DNA of 64,000 nt from NCBI GenBank assembly GCA_016713035.1, contig JADJPW010000004.1, positions 434,001 to 498,000 of the forward strand, in the 5' to 3' direction. The stretch is from Verrucomicrobiaceae bacterium. Its GTDB lineage: Bacteria; Verrucomicrobiota; Verrucomicrobiia; Verrucomicrobiales; Verrucomicrobiaceae. Positions 37,424 to 49,077 of the stretch are shown here, one piece after another. Position 1 is the first letter of the stretch. Every line of letters starts with the position of its first letter. The notes beneath the pieces were generated by a model. The model had not been told where the DNA came from. It saw only the letters and a list, made by a program, of their open reading frames with translations, and did no database searches. The translations under genes and the position numbers were made by a program.

Positions 37424-37490
37424 CAGGTTTTTCGGTGAGAGAGCATTAATGGGCGATACGAACGGACGTGGAATCGCCGATTTGACTCTG

Positions 37491-37528
37491 ATTTACACCG
37501 CAGAGCTTGGAACGCCGCAGAGTAAAGG
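37491..37528. repeat. CCGCAGAG...CCGCAGAGTAAA interspersed repeat
   Basis: ATTTACACCGCAGAGCTTGG followed by AACGCCGCAGAGTAAAGG contains two CCGCAGAG copies 17 bp apart, flanked by TTTAC and GTAAA ends that are inverted. Such CGCAGAG-type elements are scattered through many bacterial genomes. It lies between modB and alaS. Confidence 0.45.
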
Positions 37529-37552
37529 CTTCTGAATCAAGACTCGACAGTG

Positions 37553-40474
<2,922 letters not shown>

Positions 40475-40626
40475 GGGGCTGGGAAAAGGAGCGCGGACGT
40501 TAGCGGGGGCTATGGAGTGGTAAAGGAGGCGTTTCCCTGTCCGTATGAACTACGGGGATAAGGGAGGTGCAGGGCAAGATTGGGTAAAAAAGGTCCCCAG
40601 AGGGCTCATTTTCCTCAACTCCAGGC

Positions 40627-40655
40627 TTGAGAAACTTAGAATAAGTATGTATGCT
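40627..40655 (+). promoter_or_regulatory. Putative promoter of the pseudopilin gene
   Basis: TTGAGA (40627-40632), a 17-nt spacer, TATGCT (40650-40655). The start codon is at 40670, so the leader would be about 8 nt. Confidence 0.5.
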
Positions 40656-40669
40656 GTAATTACCATACT

Positions 40670-41101
40670 ATGAGTTACCCGCTAAAGCGTATTAAAATTT
40701 ACAAGCCAAAATCTTACGGTTTTAGCTTGATTGAGTTGCTGACGGTCATCGTGGTGATCGCTTTTCTAGCAACAATCGCGATTATGGGCTTTAGGGTAGC
40801 ACATGAGGGTGCGAAGGAGCAAAGGGACAAGCGCAACGCTCAAGAAATCGCCAATGTGGCGTCCTTTGCCAGTGCCGCTGGGGCAAAATTCGTCGTGTCA
40901 GGAGATGAACAAGCCAGTATCTACAAGCTCAAAGATGGCTGCTCTGCTACCAGCGGAGCATTTAAGGGGCGGTTATTCCAAATCCCCAGCATGGGCGACG
41001 CTGAAATCACGGGAGCGATGCGCTTCCTGGCCCTCAGCGATCAGGATTTGATCTACATCCAGACAGAGTCCTCCGAAGGGAACTACTCCGCGAACCCATG
41101 A
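40670..41101 (+). CDS. Pseudopilin with type IV prepilin N-terminus
   Basis: The 143-residue protein has a basic leader of 17 residues, then the prepilin peptidase site G/FSLIELLTVIVVIAFLATIA, where cleavage after Gly gives N-methyl-Phe. The rest is a short globular domain without recognised motifs. It should be exported and assembled by a type II secretion or type IV pilus-like machinery not present here. Local base composition is visibly more AT-rich than the flanking genes, hinting at a different origin. Confidence 0.85.
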   Translation: MSYPLKRIKIYKPKSYGFSLIELLTVIVVIAFLATIAIMGFRVAHEGAKEQRDKRNAQEIANVASFASAAGAKFVVSGDEQASIYKLKDGCSATSGAFKGRLFQIPSMGDAEITGAMRFLALSDQDLIYIQTESSEGNYSANP

Positions 41102-41153
41102 CCAGCGGGCGTGCCCCTGCATCTCTGTGTCAAAAATCACGGTGGTCGAAGCG

Positions 41154-41159
41154 TATAAT
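41154..41159 (+). promoter_or_regulatory. Perfect -10 box supporting the downstream GTG start
   Basis: TATAAT, six bases before GTG at 41166; no clear -35 box. It supports starting the PSCyt1 protein at its signal peptide and not at the upstream ATG at 41127. Confidence 0.45.
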
Positions 41160-41165
41160 TCGCCT

Positions 41166-43514
41166 GTGATTCGCCCCCTTTTCACTTTTCTTCTCGTTTC
41201 CTCCGTCCTCGCGGAGCCCATCGACTTTTCCAAGCAGATCCGCCCGATCCTGAGCGAGAACTGCTTCTTCTGCCACGGCCCCGACGAAAAGAAGCGTGAA
41301 GCTGGACTGCGCCTCGATGACGAAACCAGCTCCAAAAAGAGCAACGACGGCGTCATCGCCGTGGTTCCAGGTGATCCAGACAAGAGCGCCCTGATTGAGC
41401 GCATCGTGAGCACGGACCTGGATGAGATCATGCCGCCACCGAAGCAGCACAAGACGATCTCACCCGCGCAGGTGTCACTTTTAAAAGAGTGGATCAAACA
41501 GGGCGCGAAGTGGGGGAAGCACTGGAGCTATGAGAAAGTCGTGAAGCCTGCGGTGCCAAGTGCTCAGTCCGGCAAAGTGAATCCGGTGGATGCGTTTCTG
41601 GCCCAAAGGCTGGCTAAAGAGGGGCTGAAGTTCTCGCCGAAGGCAGATGCCGCCACGCTCATCCGACGCGTGTCACTCGATCTCACCGGATTGCCCCCGA
41701 CGCTCGAAGAACTCGACCGCTTCCTGCCCAAACTGCTGCGAAGCCGCGAAGCGAACACTGAGCACTCAGCACTGAGCACTTATGACGAAATGGTCTCCCA
41801 TTACCTCGCCAAGCCAAGCTACGGCGAGCACTGGGCCCGTCAGTGGCTGGACCTCGCACGCTACGCGGACTCCTCAGGCTATCCCAGCGACCAGCCACGT
41901 GAAATCTGGGCTTATCGCGACTGGGTGATCCGCGCTTTGAACTCGAACATGCGCTTTGATCAATTCACCATCGAGCAAAACGCCGGCGACTTGCTGCCGA
42001 ACCCGACGGATGACCAGCTCATCGCGACTGCGTTTCATCGGAACACGATGACGCAAAATGAAGGCGGCACCGACGACGAGGAATTCCGCAACGCGGCGAT
42101 CATCGACCGCGTGAACACGACCTTCGCTGTCTTTATGGGCACCACGATGGCCTGTGCGCAGTGCCACACGCACAAATACGATCCCATCACGATCAACGAG
42201 TACTTCCAGTTCTACGCCTTCCTCAATCAAAGCGCCGACAGCGACAAAAAAGACGAGGTGCCGCTGCACAGCTTTGACACGCCAGAGACGAAAAAGCAGC
42301 GCGAAACGCTGAAAGCCGAGATCGCTGCTTTGGAAGCCCAATTTGGCAAACCGGACGCCAAATGGCTCGCCGGGCTCGACGCGTGGGATCGCGGCTTTTC
42401 CCGTGATTTGGGCTGGCAGAGCCCGAAGCCGGTCAAAGTGAGCGAAAGCGGCGCGAAGATCGAAAACGATGGTCGCGTGCTCCTCGCGAAGAACAAGGAT
42501 ACGGCGAGCTACACGGTCGAACTGCCGCTCGCGGGCGACAAACTGAGCGCGTTGAGGCTCGAAACGGCTCCGCAGGCCGGTTTCGGCAATTTTGTGCTCA
42601 CCAGCCTGAAGGCCGAGGTGGTGCCGCCAGATGCCAAATCGGCTCCGCTGACGCGATTTGTTCGCGTGGAGCTGCCCGGGCCGAAAAAGATGCTGCAACT
42701 CGCCGAGGTGCAGGTTTTCAGCGGCGCGGAAAACATCGCGCCAAAGGGCGTGGCGAGTCACAGCAGCCAGTATCAGGACGCCGCGGCGAAGCGTGCGAAC
42801 GATGGCAACACCGACGGCGACTACAAAAAGGGCAGCGTGTCGCACACGAGCGGGAACGACGACAATCCGTGGTGGGAGGTCGATCTGAAGGCCGCGAAGC
42901 CCGTCGATCGCGTGGTGGTGTGGAACCGGCTCGATGGCGTGAGCAAGCGTCTCGATGGGTTCCGCGTGGTGCTGCTCGATGAAAAGCGTCAAATCCTGTG
43001 GAAGAGCGAGGCGACACCCGCGCCAGAGAAGGAAAAGGCCTTTGCGGTGAGCGGACCGGTGGCCCTGAGCTTCACCACCGCGCTCGCGGATTACTCGCAG
43101 AGTGGTTTTGAGGCCGTGAAGTTCCTGGAAGCCAAAAGCAAGGGCTGGGCCGTCGGTGGCGCGGCTGAAAAGCCGCACACGCTCACGCTTTTGACGAACT
43201 CGCCCATCGTGGTGCCTGCGGGCGCGAAGCTGCGCGTGACTTTGGAGCAGAAGAGCGAGTTCAAGCAGCACACGCTCGGCAACTTCCGCCTTAGTTTCAC
43301 CGGCGATGCTCGTGTGCAGCAAGCGGCGAAGATTCCCGCGAATGTCATCGCCGCGCTGGCGCAGTCGAAACGCACGCCGGAACAGCAGAAGTTCGTCACG
43401 GACTACTTTGTGCGCAACATCGCCAAAGAATCCGCCGCCGAGCGCACACGCCTCGCTGCGGCGACCAAAAGAACTCGCCGCGATCAAGCCGGTGACGGTG
43501 CCGATCATGCGTGA
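41166..43514 (+). CDS. PSCyt1/DUF1549 cytochrome protein with discoidin domain, N-terminal part (frameshifted gene)
   Basis: It starts at GTG with the signal peptide IRPLFTFLLVSSVLA. A planctomycete-type cytochrome C (PSCyt1) domain carries the haem motif C33-F-F-C36-H37. DUF1549 then shows TLIRRVSLDLTGLPPTLEEL, YGEHWARQWLDLARYADSSG and a second CxxCH motif (CAQCH, near residue 330). An F5/8 type C discoidin insert follows (NPWWEVDLKAAKPVDRVVVW). An in-frame repeat encoding NTEHSALST lies at 41755-41780. Homology continues in another frame after AAAA at 43467-43470, so the stop at 43514 is artificial. Typical partners are DUF1501 proteins, as here. Confidence 0.85.
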   Translation: MIRPLFTFLLVSSVLAEPIDFSKQIRPILSENCFFCHGPDEKKREAGLRLDDETSSKKSNDGVIAVVPGDPDKSALIERIVSTDLDEIMPPPKQHKTISPAQVSLLKEWIKQGAKWGKHWSYEKVVKPAVPSAQSGKVNPVDAFLAQRLAKEGLKFSPKADAATLIRRVSLDLTGLPPTLEELDRFLPKLLRSREANTEHSALSTYDEMVSHYLAKPSYGEHWARQWLDLARYADSSGYPSDQPREIWAYRDWVIRALNSNMRFDQFTIEQNAGDLLPNPTDDQLIATAFHRNTMTQNEGGTDDEEFRNAAIIDRVNTTFAVFMGTTMACAQCHTHKYDPITINEYFQFYAFLNQSADSDKKDEVPLHSFDTPETKKQRETLKAEIAALEAQFGKPDAKWLAGLDAWDRGFSRDLGWQSPKPVKVSESGAKIENDGRVLLAKNKDTASYTVELPLAGDKLSALRLETAPQAGFGNFVLTSLKAEVVPPDAKSAPLTRFVRVELPGPKKMLQLAEVQVFSGAENIAPKGVASHSSQYQDAAAKRANDGNTDGDYKKGSVSHTSGNDDNPWWEVDLKAAKPVDRVVVWNRLDGVSKRLDGFRVVLLDEKRQILWKSEATPAPEKEKAFAVSGPVALSFTTALADYSQSGFEAVKFLEAKSKGWAVGGAAEKPHTLTLLTNSPIVVPAGAKLRVTLEQKSEFKQHTLGNFRLSFTGDARVQQAAKIPANVIAALAQSKRTPEQQKFVTDYFVRNIAKESAAERTRLAAATKRTRRDQAGDGADHA

Positions 43515-44577
43515 TCTTGATCCGAAGCAGCGCCGCGTGACAAAAGTGCAGCTTCGCGGGAACTGGCAGTCTTTGGGCGATGAAGTGAATGAGGCCACGC
43601 CTGCGGTCTTCAATCCGCTGCCCGCGAACGATCCGCGCAATCGCCTCACGATGGCGAAGTGGCTCGTGAGCCGTGACAATCCGCTCACGGCCCGCGTGAC
43701 CGTGAACCGACTGTGGGAAAGCCTCTTTGGCACCGGCATCGTGCGCAGCAGCGAGGAGTTCGGCAGCCAAGGCGATCTGCCGTTTCATCCCGAGCTACTC
43801 GACTGGCTCGCTGCGGAGCTGATGGACAGCGGCTGGGACATCAAGCACCTGTTGAAGCTGATGGTGACGAGTGAGTCGTATCGCCAAAGCTCCAAATCGA
43901 CTCCTGAACTCAACGAACGCGATCCCGACAACCGCCTGCTGGCTCGCGGGCCGCGTTTTCGTCCCACGGGCGAGTTGCTGCGTGATCAAGCGCTCGCCGT
44001 GAGCGGTTTGCTTTCGGAAAAAATGTTCGGAGTGCCCGTGCGCCCCGTCACGCCGAATCTCGGCCTCACCACCGCCTTTGGTCGCAGCAACGACTGGGAG
44101 GTCAGCAAGGGCGAAGATGCGCATCGCCGCAGCCTTTATACTGAGGTGCGGCGCAATTCGCCGTATGCGAGCTTCACCACTTTCGACGCTGGCAATCGCG
44201 AGGTCTGCTTGATCCGCCGCAGCCGCACGAACACACCGCTACAGGCCTTCGTGACGCTGAACGATCCCGTCTTCATCGAAACGCATCAAGCGATGGCGCG
44301 GCGGATCGTCCGCGAGGCGAAATCCACGCCCGAACGCCTCACGCACCTCTTCAAGCTCTGTCTCAGTCGCGAACCCGTCGCACATGAGTTGACCGCGTTG
44401 ACGCAGCTTCATGCGGAAAGCCTCGCGACGTATCAAAAGGACACCGCCGCAGCGACGAAGATGGCCACGGACCCTCTCGGACCCGCTGAAAAGGATGCCA
44501 ACCTCCCCGAACTCGCCGCCTGGACCGCCGTGGCGAATGTGGTCATGAATTTGGATGAGTTTTTGATGCGCCGTTAA
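43471..44577 (+). CDS. DUF1553 C-terminal part of the PSCyt1 protein (continuation after frameshift)
   Basis: From 43471 the second frame reads ELAAIKPVTVPIMRDLDPKQ. It continues with the conserved DUF1553 domain: NDPRNRLTMAKWLVSRDNPL, TARVTVNRLWESLFGTGIV, PFHPELLDWLAAELMDSGWD, SRTNTPLQAFVTLNDPVFIE, and ends NVVMNLDEFLMRR as in full-length relatives. Removing one A from the AAAA run joins it to the preceding frame without loss. The whole protein would be about 1136 residues. It is followed after 19 nt by the DUF1501 gene. Confidence 0.82.
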   Translation, partial: ELAAIKPVTVPIMRDLDPKQRRVTKVQLRGNWQSLGDEVNEATPAVFNPLPANDPRNRLTMAKWLVSRDNPLTARVTVNRLWESLFGTGIVRSSEEFGSQGDLPFHPELLDWLAAELMDSGWDIKHLLKLMVTSESYRQSSKSTPELNERDPDNRLLARGPRFRPTGELLRDQALAVSGLLSEKMFGVPVRPVTPNLGLTTAFGRSNDWEVSKGEDAHRRSLYTEVRRNSPYASFTTFDAGNREVCLIRRSRTNTPLQAFVTLNDPVFIETHQAMARRIVREAKSTPERLTHLFKLCLSREPVAHELTALTQLHAESLATYQKDTAAATKMATDPLGPAEKDANLPELAAWTAVANVVMNLDEFLMRR

Positions 44578-44596
44578 CTTTAACCTGCCTGCTTTT

Positions 44597-46048
44597 ATGA
44601 ACCCTGTTTTTCACGACCAACTCCAGTTCACCACGCGCCGCCAGTTCCTCGGAGCGACGGGGCAGTTCAGCCTCGGGGCCATCGCGATGCATGCGATGCA
44701 GCAGGAGGCTGCGGCGTTGCCGCAATCGACGAACCCGATGATCCCGAAGCATGGGCACCATGCGGCGAAGGCGAAGCGGGTGATCTATCTACACATGAGC
44801 GGGGCGCCGCCGCATCTCGATCTGTTTGATTACAAGCCGGAGCTGGTGAAGCGCAGCGGGCAGGACTGCCCGGATTCGATTCTCAAAGGGCGGCGCTTTG
44901 CCTTCACCACGGGTGTGCCGAAGCTGATGGGCACACCGCGCACCTTTGAGCGTTACGGCAAGGCGGGGATGTGGATGAGCGATGCGTGTCCGAACTTCCA
45001 CACGATCGCGGATGATATCTGCATGGTGCGGTCGATGACGACGGACCAGTTCAATCATGCGCCAGCGGAGCTGCTGCTCTTCACCGGTCATGCGCGGCAG
45101 GGCAGGCCTTCCATGGGCTCGTGGGCGACGTATGGCCTGGGCACGGAGAATCAGGATCTGCCGGGCTTTGTAGCCCTCATCTCCAGCGGCACGCAGCCGA
45201 GCGGCGGGCAGGGCTGTTGGGGCAGCGGCTTCATCCCGAGCGTGTATCAAGGCGTGCAGTGCCGTAGCAAGGGCGATCCCGTTTTGTTCGTGAGTGATCC
45301 AGCTGGCATGAACCGCGAGATGCGCCGCAAGACGCTCGATGTGCTGAATCAGCTCAACCAGCAGCAGGTGGCAGAGTTTGGACATCCTGAGACGGTCACA
45401 CGCATCGCGCAGTATGAGCTGGCGTATCGCATGCAGACGAGTGTGCCAGAGGTGATGGACATCTCAAAGGAAAACGCGGCCACCCTGGAGGCCTACGGCG
45501 CGAAACCGGGCGAGGCGAGCTTTGCGAACAATTGCCTGCTGGCGCGGCGTCTGGTGGAGCAAGGCGTGCGCTTTGTGAATCTCTTCGACTGGGGCTGGGA
45601 CTTCCATGGCACCGGCGAGGGCAACGGTATCACCACCGGCCTGACGAGCAAAATGGCCGCCACGGACAAGCCCGTGGCCGCTTTGATCAAAGATCTCAAG
45701 CAGCGCGGCCTGCTCGAAGACACGCTGGTCATCTGGGGCGGTGAATTTGGCCGCACGCCTTTCCGCGAGGGCCGCACAGCGGCGAGCAAGGTGCTGGGTC
45801 GCGATCACTACCCGGATTGCTACACGCTCTTCATGGCAGGTGGCGGTGTGAAGGCCGGATTCGACTACGGCAGCACGGATGAGCTCGGTTTCAGCATCGC
45901 GGAGAACAAAGTGCATGTGCACGACTTCCAGGCCACGGTGATGCACCTGCTCGGCTTCGACCACGAACGCCTGACGTATCGCTTCCAAGGCCGCGACTAC
46001 CGCCTCACCGACATCCACGGGCATGTGGTGAAGGATTTGCTGGTGTGA
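44597..46048 (+). CDS. DUF1501 family exported protein (Tat signal)
   Basis: The 483-residue protein has a Tat-type signal TTRRQFLGATGQFSLGAIAM. The body matches DUF1501, an alkaline-phosphatase/sulfatase-like fold: KRVIYLHMSGAPPHLDLFDY, HAPAELLLFTGHARQGRPSM, VIWGGEFGRTPF, GRDHYPDCYTLFMAGGGVK, ending ATVMHLLGFDHERLTYRFQG with RDYRLTD. It pairs with the PSCyt1/DUF1549/DUF1553 gene immediately upstream, a conserved tandem in Planctomycetes and Verrucomicrobia. Its biochemical role is unproven. Confidence 0.93.
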   Translation: MNPVFHDQLQFTTRRQFLGATGQFSLGAIAMHAMQQEAAALPQSTNPMIPKHGHHAAKAKRVIYLHMSGAPPHLDLFDYKPELVKRSGQDCPDSILKGRRFAFTTGVPKLMGTPRTFERYGKAGMWMSDACPNFHTIADDICMVRSMTTDQFNHAPAELLLFTGHARQGRPSMGSWATYGLGTENQDLPGFVALISSGTQPSGGQGCWGSGFIPSVYQGVQCRSKGDPVLFVSDPAGMNREMRRKTLDVLNQLNQQQVAEFGHPETVTRIAQYELAYRMQTSVPEVMDISKENAATLEAYGAKPGEASFANNCLLARRLVEQGVRFVNLFDWGWDFHGTGEGNGITTGLTSKMAATDKPVAALIKDLKQRGLLEDTLVIWGGEFGRTPFREGRTAASKVLGRDHYPDCYTLFMAGGGVKAGFDYGSTDELGFSIAENKVHVHDFQATVMHLLGFDHERLTYRFQGRDYRLTDIHGHVVKDLLV

Positions 46049-46057
46049 GGAATGAAT

Positions 46058-46094
46058 TAAAAAAACCGCCGGACTGCGATGCGCAATCCGGCGG
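46058..46094 (-). terminator. Intrinsic terminator of the minus-strand pseudopilin gene
   Basis: CCGCCGGA (46066-46073) pairs with TCCGGCGG (46087-46094). On the minus strand the stem is followed by a run of seven Ts. It follows the pseudopilin stop at 46132 and also sits behind the plus-strand DUF1501 gene. Confidence 0.8.
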
Positions 46095-46131
46095 TGTGGT
46101 GGATGAATCAGTTTTTTGAGGCAATCGCTGG

Positions 46132-46956
46132 TTAGTTGTTCAGCGGTGAGGAGGCAGGAGCAGAACCGGGGAGCAGCGGTGGGAAGCCATCACGGGCCTT
46201 GTTTTCTCCTTCGGGGGGAATTGGCGGCGATGGGGTCTTGCCGATGGTGCCACCGGGGAGCTCGGGCATGAGCACATTCATGGTCGAGCCCTCTGTGGGC
46301 TGGGTGAACATGTCGAGCCCGGCACCGAGGGTGGGCACGGTGACGAGGCCTTTGGCCCCATCGAGGTCCACAATGCTGACGGAGCAGTCCTGCCGACCGA
46401 TGACGATCTGGCTGCCGACCCAGGTGCGACCCGGGCGGATCTGCCCGGCGGCGCTGGCATTCCATTTCGGAGGCCAGGTGGGCTCTGCGGGGTTTTCATA
46501 GACGAGCGGGATGCCGCCATCACTGGTATCTGTGAGACCAGCGGTGATGGCCCAGTGTACTTCGCCGGGGAGCAGTGCCTGCTCGTAACCGGGGGAGGTG
46601 CCGATGACGCCATTGGGCTTGTAACCAGCGGGTGCCCCGAAGATTTTTTCTTCGGAGACGATGCGCTGGCGGATGAGGCTGCGGAAGGCCTCGTTGCTAC
46701 TGCGTGCCGTATTGCCTGTGACCGGATCGGTGGCGGCATCAGGGTATTGGGAGCCATTCCGCTGGGCATACTGCTTCATGGCCATGATGACCTGTCGGCA
46801 GTTGTTGATGGCTTCGGTTTGCTTGCCGGCTTTGAGCATCGTCTGGATGGCGGGCACCGACAACGCCGCGAGTGTGGCGATGATTGCGATGACCACCAGC
46901 AGTTCGATCAGCGTGAAGCCGCGCTGTCTGGCTGTGGGTTGTGTGTTCGTTTTCAT
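46132..46956 (-). CDS. Type II secretion/pilin-like protein
   Basis: The 274-residue protein has the prepilin motif RGFTLIELLVVIAIIATLAA after a 12-residue leader, then the long amphipathic pilin helix (LSVPAIQTMLKAGKQTEAIN, NCRQVIMAMKQYAQRN). The large globular part contains IGRQDCSVSIVDLDGAKG. The C-terminus is Pro/Gly-rich (PPIPPEGENKARDGFPPLLP). This major-pseudopilin-like class is strongly expanded in Verrucomicrobia. It has its own terminator downstream. Confidence 0.88.
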   Translation of the reverse strand: MKTNTQPTARQRGFTLIELLVVIAIIATLAALSVPAIQTMLKAGKQTEAINNCRQVIMAMKQYAQRNGSQYPDAATDPVTGNTARSSNEAFRSLIRQRIVSEEKIFGAPAGYKPNGVIGTSPGYEQALLPGEVHWAITAGLTDTSDGGIPLVYENPAEPTWPPKWNASAAGQIRPGRTWVGSQIVIGRQDCSVSIVDLDGAKGLVTVPTLGAGLDMFTQPTEGSTMNVLMPELPGGTIGKTPSPPIPPEGENKARDGFPPLLPGSAPASSPLNN

Positions 46957-47047
46957 GGTATGTGTATCTATGTTTTATGTTATGCGGACACACGGCCTGG
47001 ATGGCCGTGCATCCGGCGGGATTGGACCAGAAAACGAGGTGCCTGTG

Positions 47048-47080
47048 AACAAAAAACCCGGAGGGGATGCCTCCGGGTTT
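47048..47080 (-). terminator. Intrinsic terminator of the small exported protein gene
   Basis: AAACCCGGAG (47054-47063) pairs with CTCCGGGTTT (47071-47080) around a 7-nt loop. On the minus strand the stem ends in TTTTTT. Confidence 0.8.
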
Positions 47081-47112
47081 CACATCAGTTAATGATGATA
47101 TGAGGATGAGTC

Positions 47113-47361
47113 TTAGCTCTTCTTGGCTTCGATGGACTCGACTTTGCCGTGGCCGACTTTGGCGGTCACTTGCTTGCCGACGAGTTCAGCAGCGTTGGTC
47201 ACAGCTGGGGTGAGCTTGAGAGTTTTGGTGCCGATGACGATTTCTTTCTTTTCAGCATCGACGCTCTTGAGCTTGCCGGAGACGTCTTCAGTCTTGCCGC
47301 AGCCTGCGTAGGAGGAGACGGAAAGGGTGACGAGTGCGAGGGTGGTAAGGATGGCTTTCAT
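47113..47361 (-). CDS. Small exported beta-rich protein
   Basis: The 82-residue protein's signal peptide MKAILTTLALVTLSVSSYA is followed by GCGKTEDVSG and a beta-rich core (KLKSVDAEKKEIVIGTKTLK). The periodic strand pattern recalls an OB-like fold, but no family is certain. The Cys after the signal peptide is not in a good lipobox. A terminator follows 33 nt downstream. Confidence 0.7.
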   Translation of the reverse strand: MKAILTTLALVTLSVSSYAGCGKTEDVSGKLKSVDAEKKEIVIGTKTLKLTPAVTNAAELVGKQVTAKVGHGKVESIEAKKS

Positions 47362-47517
47362 GTGTTTGTCTTTGGGTTGAGGTTCCGTGGGGGCACCCCG
47401 GTCAAGGAGCCCCTGATGTCGCGGAATAGGGTATTAAAGACGAAAAGATGCCCCTTCGGCTATCATTTTTTTCGTGGGATCGGGGGAATCCGGTCGTTTA
47501 ATGGGCTCGCATCCCCC

Positions 47518-48111
47518 ATGACCGCTACACCTTTCCGCCGATTTTTCGCCCTCTTTTTCCTCAGCGCAGCGCCGCTGGCCTGGGCACACCCACTGCCAGA
47601 GATCCCTGTGCGGACGGACTTTGATGGGGCTGGCGGCTGTGTGGTGACGGTGGAGATCGATCCGCGTAGTTGTGAGGCAGACCCGAATACGGCCCCTTCG
47701 CTGACGAAGGCGGACTACGATCTCACGCCGGAGCCGCAGCGGGAGGCTTTGAAGAAAAAAGCCAGCGAGTACATTCACCGTGTGCTGAAGTGGAGTTTCG
47801 AGGGTGCGGGGGCTTTTGCGCCGGAGCTGGCCTTTGCCTTTTCCGCGCCGGATGGGAAGCCGCTGCAATTCCCCGACGAGGTGGTGGTACTGCATGGGGT
47901 GTGGACTGGCAAAACCCCCGCTGGATCAAAGGGCTACGCCATGTCAGCGACCAAGGAGGGCTCTCTCAGTGTGGTGATCCATCACACGGCCAAGGGGATG
48001 CCGGTGGAGCGCTTTGCGGTGCTCTTTCCAGGTGAAACGAGCTACACACTGGACATGACGACGTGGCTGCCGCGCACGGCGGCCCCTGCTCCGATCACGG
48101 CAAAGGAGTAA
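47518..48111 (+). CDS. Exported protein of unknown function
   Basis: The 197-residue product has the signal peptide MTATPFRRFFALFFLSAAPL ending AWA, then HPLPEIPVRTDFDGAGG. The mature part is beta-rich (CVVTVEIDPRSCEADPN, ELAFAFSAPDGKPLQFPDEV, SLSVVIHHTAKGMPVERFAV). It resembles the N-terminal extracytoplasmic region of some HupE/UreJ-type proteins only loosely. I placed the start at 47518 because the much longer upstream frame crosses the divergent gene and shows no signal peptide. Confidence 0.7.
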   Translation: MTATPFRRFFALFFLSAAPLAWAHPLPEIPVRTDFDGAGGCVVTVEIDPRSCEADPNTAPSLTKADYDLTPEPQREALKKKASEYIHRVLKWSFEGAGAFAPELAFAFSAPDGKPLQFPDEVVVLHGVWTGKTPAGSKGYAMSATKEGSLSVVIHHTAKGMPVERFAVLFPGETSYTLDMTTWLPRTAAPAPITAKE

Positions 48112-48183
48112 ACCACGAAAGAGTAGGCGAGGGCGGCTCTGGGAGCTGTTTTTTCGACCTATTCGCTCCGATCTGTTGCGAAG

Positions 48184-49077
48184 ATGTCTTTCCGTCTCGA
48201 AATGCTCCAAGTCGCCCGCCTTGCGCCGAAGGTGCTGGGCGAGTCTGCACCGCTGGTGGAGGCGTTTTTGCGCTCTAGGCTCGCAGTGGATGGTGGGGGC
48301 TTCCTCGACCGCGATGAGCGGCCAGATTTATATTACAGCGTGTTCGGCATGGAGGGGCTAAAGGCCCTGCTGGTGCCAGAGGCGGCGCTGCCGGATCTAC
48401 GACCGTGGCTCCGTGGCTACGGCAGCGGAGAGGGGCTGGATTTTGTGCATTTGTGCTGCCTGGCACGCTGCTGGGCGAATATGGGCTCTGGCACGAGTTT
48501 GACCCAAAGTGCAAAAGAAGAGCTGGCGGGGCGGATCGAGGCCTACCGCTGCGAGGATGGGGGGTATCACCAGGCTCCAGGGAGGAAAAAAGGCAGCGCC
48601 TACGGCTGTCTGCTGGCCTGGGGTGCGTATCAGGATCTCGGCTCACTGCCGCCTGCTCCATGGCGGCTGGCAGAGTGCATGGGCGGCCTGCGCACACCGG
48701 ATGGAGCGTGGTCGAATGAGCCCGGCATCCCTGTGGGCTCCACCACGGCTACGGCAGCGATGGTGGCACTGCATCGTCATTTGGAAATGACTCCGCCTGC
48801 ACAGGCAGTGGAGTGGCTAATGGCTCGCTGCCTGCCTGCTGGCGGCTTCCTGGCGATGCCACATGCTCCGCTGCCGGATCTGCTGAGCACGGCGGTGGCT
48901 CTGCATGCGCTGGATGCGGTGCAGGCAGATTTTTCGCGGCTGAAGGAGCCCTGCCTCGACTTCGTGGACTCGCTGTGGAGCGCGGCGGGCGGCTTTCATG
49001 GGAACTGGACAGACGACACGCTCGACTGCGAGTACACCTACTATGGGCTGCTGGCACTCGGGCACCTGGGGCTATGA
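48184..49077 (+). CDS. Prenyltransferase/squalene-cyclase-like repeat protein
   Basis: The 297-residue protein is formed by alpha/alpha-barrel repeats with Gly-rich turns: GGFLDRDERPDLYYSVFGME, CEDGGYHQAPGRKKGSAYGC, TPDGAWSNEPGIPVGSTTAT and GGFHGNWTDDTLDCEYTYYG. The pattern matches the geranylgeranyltransferase beta-subunit / terpene cyclase superfamily. It has the D-x-C-x-Y-T/Y zinc-site-like DCEYTYYG seen in protein prenyltransferase beta chains. No alpha subunit is nearby. Similar single genes occur across the PVC group; substrate unknown. Confidence 0.75.
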   Translation: MSFRLEMLQVARLAPKVLGESAPLVEAFLRSRLAVDGGGFLDRDERPDLYYSVFGMEGLKALLVPEAALPDLRPWLRGYGSGEGLDFVHLCCLARCWANMGSGTSLTQSAKEELAGRIEAYRCEDGGYHQAPGRKKGSAYGCLLAWGAYQDLGSLPPAPWRLAECMGGLRTPDGAWSNEPGIPVGSTTATAAMVALHRHLEMTPPAQAVEWLMARCLPAGGFLAMPHAPLPDLLSTAVALHALDAVQADFSRLKEPCLDFVDSLWSAAGGFHGNWTDDTLDCEYTYYGLLALGHLGL

